Positions 10,331 through 22,474 of a DNA stretch of 64,000 bases are shown one piece after another (position 1 is the stretch's first letter; every line of letters begins with the position of its first letter). The position numbers and the translations under genes were made by a program. The DNA lies in the NCBI GenBank assembly GCA_023079485.1, contig CM041104.1, forward strand, positions 2,233,676-2,297,675, read 5' to 3'. The notes below the pieces were generated by a model. The model saw only the letters and a list, made by a program, of their open reading frames with translations. It did no database searches and was not told where the DNA came from. This DNA is from Archilochus colubris (Eukaryota > Chordata > Aves > Apodiformes > Trochilidae).

Positions 10331-13300
10331 GCAGGGTAGATCGTCTTTTCCCTCCCTTGGGTTATTTTTGTTTTGGAATCCTGTAATAATGGATGTTCAG
10401 GTTTGGCAACAAGGTGCTGATTAGGGAAATAATCGATGCCGTTGAAAGAACAGAGCCCGACCATGCCAGCTCTTCCCTGCTCTCCTTCTGGGGTGCTGGG
10501 GTTGGTGGGTGCCTGTCCCCTGGCTTTGAGCTGAGTGGGGACAATGGGACAGGAGGGTGCTGGCCCATGGGCTGGGGGAGATGCTCCCCTGGGTGCTCTC
10601 TTCCTTCCCCTTGTTGCACTGATGTGAAATCCTCTGCTTGGCAAGGCAGCAGCACTGTGTGTACCCAAGCAGGGTCCTCAACATCCCCTGTTCTGCTCTT
10701 GGTTATCCCTAGTAACAGCTTTGCTCTCTAAATCCCATTTTATGCTTATTTCCACATCCCTTGAGTTAGGCAGCAAGAATCGGCCTTAAACCCTGGAGCT
10801 ATGTGAGATCTGGGGATGCACCACAGACCAAAGGCTTGAGGAGAGAGAAAATTCCTATTCTTGCTTGGCCTGCTGTGGAAGGTAAATGCTTTGGGTGAGA
10901 AAAGGGATCACAAAAAGTGTCTGGTCCCTGCTCACCCCTGTCCCATCCGCTCTCTGCAGCACCCCTGCCCCCAGCACCCTCCTCCTTTTCCCACCACGAG
11001 GTTAGCTGCTGGGGAAAGCTTTACCAAGAGCCCCAGACATGTGGGGTGCTGCAGGGACTTGAAGAGCTGATGACTGTCAGCAAGGAGGTGGTGGCTGCAA
11101 AGCCAGAGCCTGGCAGGCCAGAGCAGGACCCCCCCCAAAGATCAGGAGGTTCTCAGCCCCTCACTGACTCCCTCCAGCTGGGGGGACATGACTTATCTGG
11201 TGGAAGATAAAGCCCCCAAGGTCACCCAGGCTTAAAGGCTGCTTATGTTCCTTCCTAGGTAATAATCAGAACATTTTTGATAGCTTTTTACCTGATCTTA
11301 TGGATAATAACATGTAGAGAAGGGAGAGCAGGGATGGGGCTGCTCAGCATCCCATCAAAGTGTCTGTCTGGGGTTCTGGGGGGGGGTAAAGAAGGGTGAC
11401 TGGCCTGTCCCACAATATTCATAGCTGTTTGAAGACTGATGAGGTTGCCTACTAAACTGGGCAGCTTGAAGGAGGGCATTGTGTATATATTTGTCTGGAT
11501 ACAAGGATGTATTTGCTCATAGATTTCTTAATATTGTGCCATAAGCTGCCTAAAAGACAGCATGGCATTATCTAAGCTTTATTTAAAGGACAACTCAGGG
11601 GAGATTTCTGGGAAAATCAGGGCTATTCCCCACACAGCAAGGGAGAGAAATACTTAATCCCCTCCTTTCCAGCACAAATTAGCAAGCACGTGTGGCCTGG
11701 GCAGGGGAGAATAAAGTTTGATTGGGAAACTGGTGTAATGCAGGGAGAACTCTTCCCCAAGGGACTGCCACCCTCACTGTCCCCATTTCTTGGAGCTGGA
11801 TGTGTTGCTGTGCCTGGGTTCCTCAGTGGGATGTGCCCCTGAAGCAACTTCCTCAAAACACTCAGGAAAAACCAAATTTCAACCTGTGGTCGTGCTCATT
11901 GTCAGGGCTGTGTTCATGAGAAGCAGCAGTGAGTGCTTAAAATCAGTAGAGGAGGGTTAAAAACTACACATGGCTTGGAAGATGCCTTTGCTGTAAGAAG
12001 GAAGGATGAGGCTGGCCCATTCCCATCTCTCCAGCAAGAAGCCAGAGCCAGCACCATCCTGGCAGCAGTAAGGTTGGGCAGGATGGTGGAGAGAGCCCAG
12101 GGATGGGGGGGGAGCAGTGGGAGGGCATTTATTTGAGTTACACCCTCAAATCCTCACTTGGGAATGGGTTGGTACCAATCCCACGGTGTCCTGAAGGGCA
12201 GGACCTGTGCAAATGATGGGAAAGCCTCCTGGTTTTGACCACTGTCCCATGCACTTTGGGAAGGTCTGGTGGATTTTTAGCTCTTGGAACTGGCATTATT
12301 GCTTCTAGCTAGAAAGAACTGCTGGAATGCACATTTTCAAGGAGATTTTGTGAAGGGTGATAATATAATTGAAAGCAAGATGGATGTTTGGTTTGGATGA
12401 GGGCTCATAAATTGTCTGGGGGACCAATGCATCTACTGGGAAATGTGAATGTGGGTAAAGCATTTGCACAGTCTTCTATTTGCAGAGATATCAAAGCTTC
12501 CAGAAATGTTGCTGTTAGAACTTGTATGTATTTAGCTCTTCCTTCAGCAAAACTTTCTGGCTTTTATTCCTGTTTGCTAAACAGTTGGCATGCTTGGGAA
12601 GCCCAAAGAAAAAGGTTGAGTTTGCTGCATGCCCTGTTGCAGGAATATGGAGCTCAGGTCCCAGTTCTGATCCTGGTAAGACCCTGTTTGCTCCCTGGCT
12701 TCCAACTCTGATTATTTTTTTTAAGGTTTTTCTCCTTTCTGAAGAAAAACACATGGATGTGATGAGGAGAAAAAAAAACCCAACAGATTTTATTTTCTAA
12801 TCCCCTCTCAAATGTCCTCTGGGTGGTCACACCACTCCCTGTCGTGGTGGCAGCTGTTTAGCTGCTTCCAGGACAGAGTGTGACATCAGTGAATACTGGA
12901 AGCACCCAGGGAGTTGTGGTTAAATGCAAATTCTGCACAGCCAAGGGCTCAGTGAACCCACAAAAGCAGTGGGTTTGTCCAAAAATAGGGTAGTTTTGGG
13001 GGCAATGTAAAAATGGCAGAGCTTTGCATTCCTCCATGTCCCCTGGGGAGAAGGGACCAAATCCTAGTGCCCTGGACTAACAGAGGGAAAACAAATCTTC
13101 CAGCCACAGAGACATAAACATGAGGAAAAATCAATCCAGAGCATTTATAATGAATAGTAAATAAGCAGCTGTGGGCTGGCTGTCTACACAGGTCTATAGC
13201 TTCATCAAGAGACACCGATGACATCCTGATAATGGCTTGCATTTAATAACAGGATTTAATGTCTCTGTAAAGGGAGCAGGCAGTCAGCTGTTGTCAGAAC

Positions 13301-15795
13301 AGTGAAACAGAGTTTTCTTGTATTGCACTTGCACAAATTGCTCATGAAAGAAGGGCAGGTGGTGGCAGATTGTGAGGCTGACCCTTCCCAGCTGGAGCAG
13401 GACCCACTGCTGGGGATGTGCAGAAGGCAAGTGGTGGCTTCACCTGGCATCAGGGGCCAAGTCCCTGTCTGACCCCTTGTGGAGAGTTGCCCTGACCCAA
13501 AAGGTGGTCAGGGGTAGTGGGGCTGGGGCTCTGTGGAACCATCCATGAAGCTGAGCCAGGGCTGGACTGAGCATTCTGGAGGTCAGGGGGATGCTCTCAC
13601 AGGGATGGATGCTCTCAGATCTGTTCCCAGGCTGTACAACCAAAAATCCCCAGCACAGCCAAAGCTGGGGCTGGCTCAGTCTGGCAGGACAGATCATTCC
13701 AGACTCATTCCAGACTTCCCCACCCCACTGCAGCCCTGCTGCACCCCAGGATCCTGCTGCAGGCAGCTTCACTTCCCTGGAAACTTCAAGCTCTGTGTGT
13801 GCAGACATCCTCAGGGAGCCTGTCAGGTTCCTCAGGCTGTGTGTGGGGGGAAGCAGCTCCCTCCCCCTTCCTAAATCCCTGTTCCTCAACCAGCAGGCTC
13901 CTGGGGCTCCTGTGGTGGAGGGGAAGGAGATGTGCCAGGCAAGCAGTGCTGCAAGGCCGTTGGCAGGCTGAATCAAAGGGGTTTGTTGAGATGATGGTAA
14001 CCACAAGGGTGAAACGTGATTAGCTGGGGTTGTGATCAATAATTAATGATGGTTATTTATTATTTGTTAAGTGCCAACACTGCGTTGGCTTCCCAAGCCC
14101 TCAGTGGGTTATGTAGCCTTGTTCTGAGTCCCCGAGTTGCATTTTTATACTGCTCATAGGTCACAACAGATTTCACAGAAGGAATGTTTTTTAAAAAGTG
14201 TAATCCTTTCTGCGGTGAGAAGGGAAACATCTCACTGCTGTAACATTTGCTGTAACCGTGGAGAAAAATTATCTTCTTTTTTCCTCGTGGTTTGACTTCA
14301 GGAGAGCTCTCAGCCAGCTCAGGATGGCAGAATCTGTGGTCAGAAGTTGGAGCAGGAGGAGTGTGTGTTCCCTGCTGCAGCTCCTCTGCTTCACGGGAAG
14401 CATCAGAGCAAAAAGTGAGATGTAGTGCAGCTGGGATTTCTGACATGTGAATGATTTGGTTGGCCAGGACACGGGCAGAACATGTCACTTGTGGTACCTC
14501 TGAAGCTGTGTTAATACCTGAGGGCGTTCATCCCCGGGCAGAGGGTGGGTAAGGAAGGTCCTTGGCTTTCCCTTGGCTGTGGAGAGGGTCCCTGCTGCCA
14601 GTTTGCAGTGGGGGTCAATGGGGGGAGAGGTGCCCCTGGGGTGGTTGTAATCTCAGGAGAAAGAGATCTGTGCCTGGAGTTGGACCCTGCAGTGGCAAGG
14701 ATCAAACAAGAAGAGAGGAGCAAGGATGGAGAGAGCAGGTGGTGGTGGTGGTGGCAGTGACACAAAATAAAATGCTGAAAGGTTCAGGACTGGAAATGAA
14801 GGCAATAACTCAACCCCCCTCACTTGAAAAGCAGCTTCCTCTGGGCACCCTGTGCTGGTGGGAACAGTTTATGGCAAGGAAGGAGGGAGCTGGGGTCTGT
14901 CTGCCCAGCACTGCCCTCACCAAGCAAGGTGCTGCTCCCTGTGCCAGTCCTGGGGACAAACTCTTCAAGGGCTGGGTGAAAACAATGCTGGTTTTTTAAA
15001 AGGGGGAAAAAAAGAAACGCAGCTGGAATTTGAGAGAACACCACAAGTGGTTATTTAGGACATTGCAGACCCTTTCCTAGAGGTGCCTTTAGGGATCTAG
15101 GGGGTCTAGGACTATGGACTCCCTTTCTAGTTCCTTTCCAGAGGTCCCTTGGCTGCTGGGGGGATGGCAGCTGGGATGTCAGCAGGAGGAACAGAGAGGT
15201 TCCCATGGGGACCTGGGACTGGGGGACATTGCCAGCAGAGATGTCATCTCTCTTACTTGAGCTTGCTGGCTCATGTTTTATTTTAATGAACTTAACAGCC
15301 TTTTAAAGTTAATTATATTTCTTGCTCTATTGCTCCAGGCAGTTAGAGACCCTCTGCTAATTCCTGACCTAGATGTAACTCCAGCTGAATCTCCCTCTCT
15401 CCCATGGGAGCTCCCTACATGATCTACAGGCAGGGGCTCTTGCAGAGCCCACCAGCACTCTGTGGTGTGTATATATATATGTAGATATATATATATGTAG
15501 ATATATATTTATATATGAGTTATCCAAGTTCTAACCTCCAGCTCTCACTCTGTGGCTGCTTTGTAAATCCCCCACACACCCATTAATCCCAAAGGCTTTA
15601 GCTCCCAGCCCTTCACTCCGGGCTCCACAGAGCTGGCAGAACCAGCAGAGTACAGGAGGTGTGTGATGGATGTACCTGCATGGCTCCAGAACAGATGTGC
15701 ATGGGGTGTCACTGTTATTTGTTGCTGTTTGACCACAACAAATCAAATTTTTAAGCAAGCTCTGGATTCTATATGGCCCTATTGTTATCTCATTG
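10331..15795. other. Non-coding interval, no gene recognised
   Basis: Ordinary mixed-composition sequence with scattered short open frames and no repeat family recognised by eye. AT-rich parts at 12340-12400 and 14020-14060, and a TA-repeat at 15470-15516, stand out. A GGT-rich triplet run lies at about 14738-14755. No exon with matching splice borders was found. Confidence 0.55.
15470..15516. repeat. TA-rich microsatellite with regular GTAGA interruptions
   Basis: The run alternates TA dinucleotides with two 'atgtaga' interruptions spaced about 18 bases apart, then decays into 'tttatatat'. It is a simple sequence repeat likely to vary in length. Confidence 0.85.
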
Positions 15796-15835
15796 GTCTT
15801 GGTGACTTGGACAAATCACTTCAGCTTTGTGCTTG
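15796..15835 (+). mobile_element. Possible ancient MIR-type SINE remnant
   Basis: The word 'gtgacttggacaaatcactt' followed by 'cagctttgtgcttgtggttt' closely follows the conserved core known from MIR and related CORE-SINEs (a TGACCTTGGGCAAGTCACTT-like stretch, then 'tgtgcctcagttt'). Such relics are known at low density in birds as pre-avian fossils. Only the core is recognisable, and the flanks to about 15990 are too decayed to delimit. A chance match is possible. Confidence 0.35.
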
Positions 15836-18800
15836 TGGTTTATATCTTTTTTGCCAAAAGCCTTCGTTGCCATCCCAGCCTTGTGTGACACAGAGCAGTG
15901 GGTTTAATCTTCTCTCACTATAGAAGGAGAATTTGGGAAGTACAGAGCATTATTTTCTATGGAAACACTTCCTATTTAATGTCAGCTCTGGTGCAACAAG
16001 AAAGGGAATGGAGGGTTAAAAAACCCTCCCCAGAGAGATCAGGCTGGAATTTTTAAGACATCTTCAGTCCCACCACATTTATTAAAGGCTGTTTGTTTGT
16101 TTTATTGTTGTAATACTCCATTCAAAACAATCTCTCCTGCAGAATTATTTCAATTTGATCTCTAGCACAGAATAAACTGGCTTATCTGAGATCTTTTAAT
16201 ATCATATTCAAGGCTTTTAATAAATATGAGTTTCATCAGTGCTTTTTTTTTTTTTTTTTTTTTTAATCTGGTGAGATAATTCAATATTAACACATCACAC
16301 CTTATCACCCAATAACACTTAGTCCCTGTAATCTTATGACAGACTAATTTCTGTAGCAACATCCCCTGTGTCAAATCTGCTCCATTCCATTACTACCCCA
16401 GCTGCTCGTGGAGCCTGGGCTGGTAATGAATATTCTGGCTGCTCAGCTTTTATCTAAGGATTATGAAATGAATTTGGAGTTTAGCTGGAGGGAGTCAAAG
16501 CTTCATTTTGCCTCGTGGAGTTTGTTCCTATTGCTGGAATGAATTGTGGGGGTTCTTTTTTAATGCTCAAAACGTAAGGTGGTGTACCAAAAATATGTGT
16601 CTGAAATCCCCCGGGGGGGCTGGGGTGTTCAGTGCAGGATTTGAGAAAAAGTGTTAATTGAAAAGGGAGATGGGGAGAAGCTGATGCCTGGCTCCTGGGG
16701 ATGGGGCAGGGTGGCAGTGCTGTCCTGTGGGATGGTGGATGTGGTGGTGGTTTGGGTTGGGGAAGCAGAGGGTTGAGTCCTGACTCTTTGAGGTGGCTCA
16801 GCTGCTGAGGGGGGGGCGGTGGGGACCTCGGGAGCCCAGTCCCATCTCTGCTGCACAGCAGGGCAGTGCCTCTCCCCTTCTGCCTTTCTCACTGCCTCGC
16901 CAGAATCTTTCACTTCATTTAATTTGTGCAGCTGGATTCTGAAGATGAGGTGAGCTCATTTGGCATAATTATCAGATGTGTCAGGAATGTGAAATCCACA
17001 GCAGTGTAACTGTCCTGGAGCCATCACACCTGCGACAGCCTGACGGCTGTTGATGCTGCAAGGATGGGGAATGCACCTGCTTCCTCAAGCAGAAAATAGG
17101 CTCTTAAAAAAAAAAATAGTGAAGGCTGAAGTGCTAGGGTGGTTATTATGTTTAGCATATGCTCCCCATCCCTGCTCAGCAGGTCCTGGCTGGGGTCTCA
17201 TGAGCCCCTCAGTGTGGTGCTGGGTGGGTGATGCCACTCAGGGCAGGAGGAGGTGATGGAAGGGGAAGAAGGATGCTTGGACCCAGCTCAGATCCCACCA
17301 GCTTGGCAGAAGCTCAGGTCAGAGACTGGGGCATCCTCAGCTGTCCCTGTCCCCTCTGATGTTTTGGTTGTTCAGGGAACTGCAGCCACTGTTCCATGGT
17401 TTTGTACAAAGCATCACAGGGCCAAAACGTGGCTGTTGGAAGCAGGGGTGGGTGTTGGCTTCATTTTTGTCTGATTTCTGCTGGAATTGCTTTGGTAATC
17501 CTCACTTTATCCTTTAAAAATCCCACCCTCTCAGTAAATTTCCCACCCCTGCCTCCCTAGCACATCCTTGGGAGTGGTTAGACAAGACCCCTGCCCAAGC
17601 CTTAGAGGGGTGGGACAGCTTTTGGGGGCTTAGTGGTGGTTTCAAAGCCTTGGAACGGATGTTTGCAAGCTCTCTGTCAGAGATGGCACCAGTAAGGAAA
17701 TGACTGCATGGCACTGGGATGCCCATATCAGACAGGAGAGAGTTGTGGCAGGTTTTGCCCACTCTGGAGGGTGTTACCTGGCTCAGTCCTGCCCATCCGT
17801 GCTGCCAAGCACTGAACTTCACCCCCTGCCTTCCTCAATGGAAGCTGAATAATAAATTTGACAAAAAATAATTACCTTGCCATAAATTGGGTATTAGCAT
17901 ATGAATTAGAGTTTAACATATGAAAGGGCTTTTGATGCTGCATAAAATTAATATAGAAACCGACCATAACAGAATAACAAATTCCACTTTAAAAGGCAGC
18001 TCCATCAAGCTGGGCTGAGATCCTGGGGGCAGCACAAGGATGAGGAGGGTGGGGGGAGAGGCTGGAATGGGGGGGCATCACCTCTGACCCCTCAAAGCAG
18101 TCTGGCCCTGAGATGGCCTCAAGCCCTGGGGTTCTCTCTGCCCTGTTGTGCTGGGGCTGAGGCAATTGGTTCAGGTATTCCCCCCAGTTGGTATTCTGGC
18201 ACTTGCTTCTTATTTATTTGGGCAAGTGGTGGTTTATTTTTTGTCCAGGGTGATGGTTTTGTTGCTGATGATTAACCAGAGGCTTTTTTCTACCTGAGTT
18301 TTAAATATCCTGGCCAGGCTGGTTTCAGCTCTACTATTAATACATCCAGGACAGAGAGGATTTAAGGAGTTGTTGAGGTGTGTTGTGATATTGTTAAAAA
18401 CAATCTGGGGATGTAAGTTGTTATTCACAGGCAAAAAGTTTTCTAGGACAGAATTAAGCTGGTAAAAACCAGGCTATTTTCTGAGAGGAGAGGGAAGTAA
18501 ACCAAGCTCTTATTAAAATATGAAATGTATGAACATGTTTAAATGTGGTTTTGCTAACAGCAGTTTCATTGAGCTGCCACTCATGGTGCTGAGCTGCTAG
18601 GAGAGCTCTGTGCATGCTTAGACTGCCCCAACTGCAAAAACCAGGGCATTGGCTTAAGCTGCTTTCCCTGACATTTAAAGTCAACACATTTTACCTTGTG
18701 TTTGGAGCAAGAGCACCCAAGTGCTGAAGAGCAGCCCACTGAAATGCCATAACGTGTTTGCACCTCTTCAGGCACCCACCCAGCGCTGAAGGGTTTGGAA

Positions 18801-19062
18801 AATACAAGTTGGAAAGCTTGAAGATTTTTTTCCCAGTAAAACTCTGGAAAGAACCAAGTGGTTGCCCAGACCCCAGGGAGCAGTGCAGGGTGGTGGGACC
18901 CAGCAGTATCTCTCAGCCACTGTCCTGCTCCCTGGAGGGAGTTTTGCAAGGAACACCCAAGAGCTGCTTGCTGAGGAACCATGGTTTGTGTGGTTTGTGT
19001 TGGAGATCTGGAGGATCTCAAGCCACCAGTCATGATATGGAGGTAGAAATGGGAGATGCTGG
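15836..19062. other. Non-coding interval including AT-rich, conserved-element-like blocks
   Basis: Between about 16070 and 16480, and again between 17840 and 17995, the sequence is AT-rich and dense in TAAT, ATTA and ATGCAAAT-like homeodomain/POU words. This texture is often seen in conserved non-coding elements near developmental genes. Conservation cannot be judged from one sequence. No exon was found. Confidence 0.4.
16243..16264. repeat. Poly(T) tract (T22)
   Basis: Uninterrupted mononucleotide run of 22 T in an AT-rich block. No adjacent retrotransposed body is recognised on the minus strand. Confidence 0.9.
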
Positions 19063-19275
19063 TATTTTCTTCACCATGAGGGTGGTGAGTAACTGGTACA
19101 GGTTGCCCAAAGAGGTGGTGGAAGCCCCATCCATCCCTGGAAGTTTTTAAGGCCAGGCTGGACAGAGCTCTGAGCAACCTGAGCTGGTGGGAGGGGTCCC
19201 TTCCCATGGCAAGGGATTGGAACTGGAAGATCTTGAAGGTCCCTTCCAACCCTGACAGTTCTATGGTTCTCTGAT
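19063..19275 (+). mobile_element. CR1 LINE 3'-end fragment
   Basis: The order of CR1 3' landmarks is complete: 'ttcaccatgagggtggtgag', then 'ctggtacaggttgcccaaagag', 'ttttaaggccaggctggacag', 'gagcaacctgagctggtggg', 'gatcttgaaggtcccttcc', and an ending at 'ttctatggttct'. The 5' part, including most of ORF2, is missing. This copy carries the 'gagcaacctg' middle block, as does the one at 44.2 kb, unlike the copies at 21.8 and 59.4 kb, so it belongs to a different CR1 subfamily. Confidence 0.92.
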
Positions 19276-21836
19276 TTTCCTGCACCTCTGGCAGAGGAAC
19301 AGGCTGGGTTTGTGCCTTGGCACAGTGGGGAGCACCGAGTCCCCCACACCCAACCCTTTGCCTGCAAAACTTTGCTGCAATCCTGCAACATGTGATCAAG
19401 GTCTCCATGACTTCTGTTTCTGTCATGAATTCCCCTAGAGGACCTCCAGATGGGAAATTTCCAGGGAAATCCCTGAGTTTCTTAATCCCTGTGAGGTTCT
19501 TTGCCTTGTTTCCACCTTCCTTGCAGCACTCTGGGGACAGTCCTGCCCCATTAGCAGTCCAAATCACAAGAAGTCCATGACTTCATGGTTGTCCCAGTTA
19601 TCTCTTTTTTGGTTTCACTTTTTGATTTTTTTTCTTTTTTGTCTGTGAGCAGAAAACCCTTTGGCTGTATCTATGCCTAGGACAGTAACATCATTGTACC
19701 TTCCCAGCTGCTGCCTGGAAATGCTTTTGCCATGAGTGCCAATTAAAACAAATACAGATTATTGGGGACTTAAATGACAAACAAATTGCTTTTTTGCCTA
19801 AATATCAGCCTGGGTATTGGGGCCATTGGGATGTTTTAAATTAGTACCTGCAGTTATGACCCATACTGGTTCCTTTGAGCAGGGACAGGACTTCTGCTTG
19901 GTTGGGTGAGCAGGCAGGCAGTGGTGGCCCAGGGTTTTTGCTGGGGTGGCTGCAGCATCTGAGGGTGACTGAGGGAGTGTTGAGCTGTCCTGAGCTTTGG
20001 ATGGAGGAGCAGGGTGAGAGCTCCTGGCTCTGATGGCTCAGCAAGCAAAGGCTGAGCTGAAGATCTTGCTCTAAATTCAGGGTCAGGCAGAGGAAAGCAA
20101 ATAGAGACAACCTCATTCTGCCCTGAGGGTTAACTACCTGCTGCCAAAATACTAATTGCAGTGAACTGCATCCATCAATTATAGATAGCAAAGAAGGTTT
20201 GTTCCCTGAAAGGGGGAAGGAGAAGCCCTGATCCTCTCAAAGGAGCTTTCTGCTCATCAGCTGTGGGATGGGAGGATTTGGGAGACATGAGGAGTGGGAG
20301 CTGAGCATCCCTCCCCAGCCTGGAGCTGGTACATCCTCAGTATCCAAAGCACCCCTTTGCCTGGGGTGTTTGTGGCCCCTGGCTGCAGGTTGTCAGGAAG
20401 GGCTGAGGAGGCCATGGCCATCCCAGGCTGCTTCTCTGGGGATTCCTGTAAGAGCCCTGGCCAGGTTGCCTGTGGTCACTATGGAGATCACCATCACTCA
20501 GGCCCCTCGGTGCATTTTTGGGGGTCCAGATTTCTCTAAGACCCCATATCCTGCCACTGCTGTGGGGGGATCATCCAGTAGGCAGGGTTAAAACTTTCCT
20601 TTCCTTCCATCAGGCAGCTATTTTAATTGCAAAACTATTATACTACTAATAGGAAGAGGGATTTCACACCTTGGGAATCTGTTGTTCAGGCTGTTTACCT
20701 CCCTACCTCCCTTTTTTTTTTCTTTTTTTTTTTTTTTACTCTGAGGAATGATTAATTGCCTCTCTGGACAAGGTTGTCCTCTAAATCAGCCTAAATTGGT
20801 GGTAATTTATGTAATATTTCTTACTTCATCCAGTAGTGACTTGCTGTTTACAGATTCTCCTGCTCTTGGGGATGCTCAGCTCTGTGGCTGAGCAGTCCTG
20901 GAGGGACCAGAGCAACCCCAGGACCAGAGCTCTGCACCCCGAGGTGTCTGGGCTCCCAGGACACGACCTCTGCTGTCCCCTTGATGCTCCTCAGTGCATT
21001 GGGCTCCCTGGCAGGTCTCAGGGAGCTTCTCCTTCTGGATTCTCCAGTTTGGTTGCAAGAAAGGAGCAGGTATCTCTTAAATTTTATCTTCTTCTTCCCA
21101 TATGTATGCCCTAATTCCCTAAACCACCCAGAGTGGAGTTACCAAAGTACTACCTAAGAGCCACATCTCAGAGATATCACTTGGTACCACCAGGTTTAAA
21201 TAGTGCAGCAAGGAATTTTTGCAGACTTTTTAGCCAAGGCACTGGTTGATTTCTTTCATGGATGTGCTGGGTGAAAGCACCACCTAAAAGTCTCCAGCTC
21301 ACTCTCCTTGAAAAATGACTGTCACCCCCACTCCATCAGGTCAGATGGGGCTCTGTGCAACTACATCCTGGAAAACTCCATGGGTGGAGACTTTACCACC
21401 TCTGGTGACCTGTCCCAGAGCTACACCAGTGTCCCTAGGGACCTTTTTTCTACTACCCAGCTCAAAGTTACAATTTTTGCCTTTTTTTTTGTTTGTTTTC
21501 CAGCTCTTGGTTGAATTTTTAAATGATTATTGTAAATTTATCCCATTTGTGGGCCTTCCTTCTAAAAGCAAACATTTTTTACCTCTTTAGGTTTTTTTTT
21601 TTTCCTTGGCATAAGTTTTAGTGCCACCTTCATGTTCAAAGGTAACTAAAATTTTGAACATCCTCATTGAGTCTTACTAGTTTGGGGGTGGGTAACTGTC
21701 CTCATGATATTGTAACTCTAACAGGTTTTTCTTCAAGGTTTTCTTTTTCTTGCCTGATATGCTGAATCTGGATATCCTGGTATGGAAAATAAAACAGCTT
21801 TTCTTGATTAGCCACAGGGGGATCTCTAACTAAAAA
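19276..21836. other. Non-coding interval, no gene recognised
   Basis: Mixed-composition sequence with T-rich runs at about 19600-19640 and 20712-20737. No exon, promoter or repeat family was recognised. Short open frames here lack splice context. Confidence 0.55.
20712..20737. repeat. T-rich tract with single C interruption
   Basis: A poly-pyrimidine run of 26 bases, T except for one C. It is simple low-complexity sequence. Confidence 0.85.
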
Positions 21837-22474
21837 ATCATAGAATTGGCTGGGTTGGAAGGGACCTCAGAGATCATCGAGTCCAACCGTTGAACCACCG
21901 TTGCGGTTGCTAGACCATGGCACTGAGTGCCACATCCAGGCTCTTTTGAAGTATCTCCAGACATGGAGAATCCACTACTTCCCAGGGCAGCCCATTCCAA
22001 TGCCTGATCACCCTCTCCAGAAAGAAATTCTTTCTAATATCCAACCTAAACCTCCCCTGGCACAACTTGAGACCCTGCCCTCTTGTCTTGTTGAAAGTCA
22101 TTTGGCAAAAGAGACCAACCCCCCCCTGGCTCCAACCTCCTTTCAGGGAGTTGTAGAGAGCAATGAGGTCTCCCCTGAGCCTCCTCTTCTCCAGGCTGAA
22201 CACCCCCAGCTCCCTCAGCCTCTCCTCATAAGGTCTGTGCTCGAGTCCCTTTACCAGCCTGGTTGCCCTCCTTTGGACCTGCTCCAGCACCTCAATCTCC
22301 TTCCTGAACTGGGGGGCCCAGAACTGGACACAGGACTCAAGCTGTGGCCTCACCAGGGCTGAGTATAGGGGCAGAATCACTTCCCTGGACCTGCTGGCCA
22401 CGCTGTTCCGGACACAGGCCAGGATGCCATTGGCTTTCTTGGCCACCTGGGCACACTGCTGGCTCAATGTTTCT
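21837..22474 (-). mobile_element. CR1 LINE, 5'-truncated, with open ORF2 C-terminus
   Basis: Read on the minus strand, this is about 640 bp of CR1 covering the end of ORF2 and the short 3' UTR. It ends in the 'ccaattctatgat' tail at 21837. It is 5'-truncated near 22474, beyond which homology stops. The coding part has no stop or frameshift through the whole retained ORF2 segment, unlike every other CR1 copy here. It shares the 'gggacctcagagatcatcgagtccaacc' tail version with the copy at 59.4 kb, so the two belong to the same or close subfamilies. Confidence 0.95.
21910..22474 (-). pseudogene. CR1 ORF2 C-terminal fragment (non-LTR reverse transcriptase)
   Basis: The minus-strand frame reads the familiar C-terminal part of CR1 ORF2. 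It goes from [15 protein letters not shown] through [55 protein letters not shown] and [20 protein letters not shown] to [10 protein letters not shown]. This is the region after the RT palm and thumb. In the full element it belongs to the endonuclease/RT protein that performs target-primed reverse transcription. Endonuclease, fingers and the catalytic FADD box are all absent through 5' truncation, so the fragment cannot act alone. The open frame continues upstream into unrelated flank to 22704, so that N-terminus is not element-derived. Confidence 0.9.

Noticed and set aside
18581..19567. Longest open frame in the window (328 codons, minus strand)
   Set aside because: It runs antisense through the CR1 fragment at 19063-19275 and through unrelated flank. 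It has no domain, and no splice or promoter context. A chance open frame is the simplest reading.
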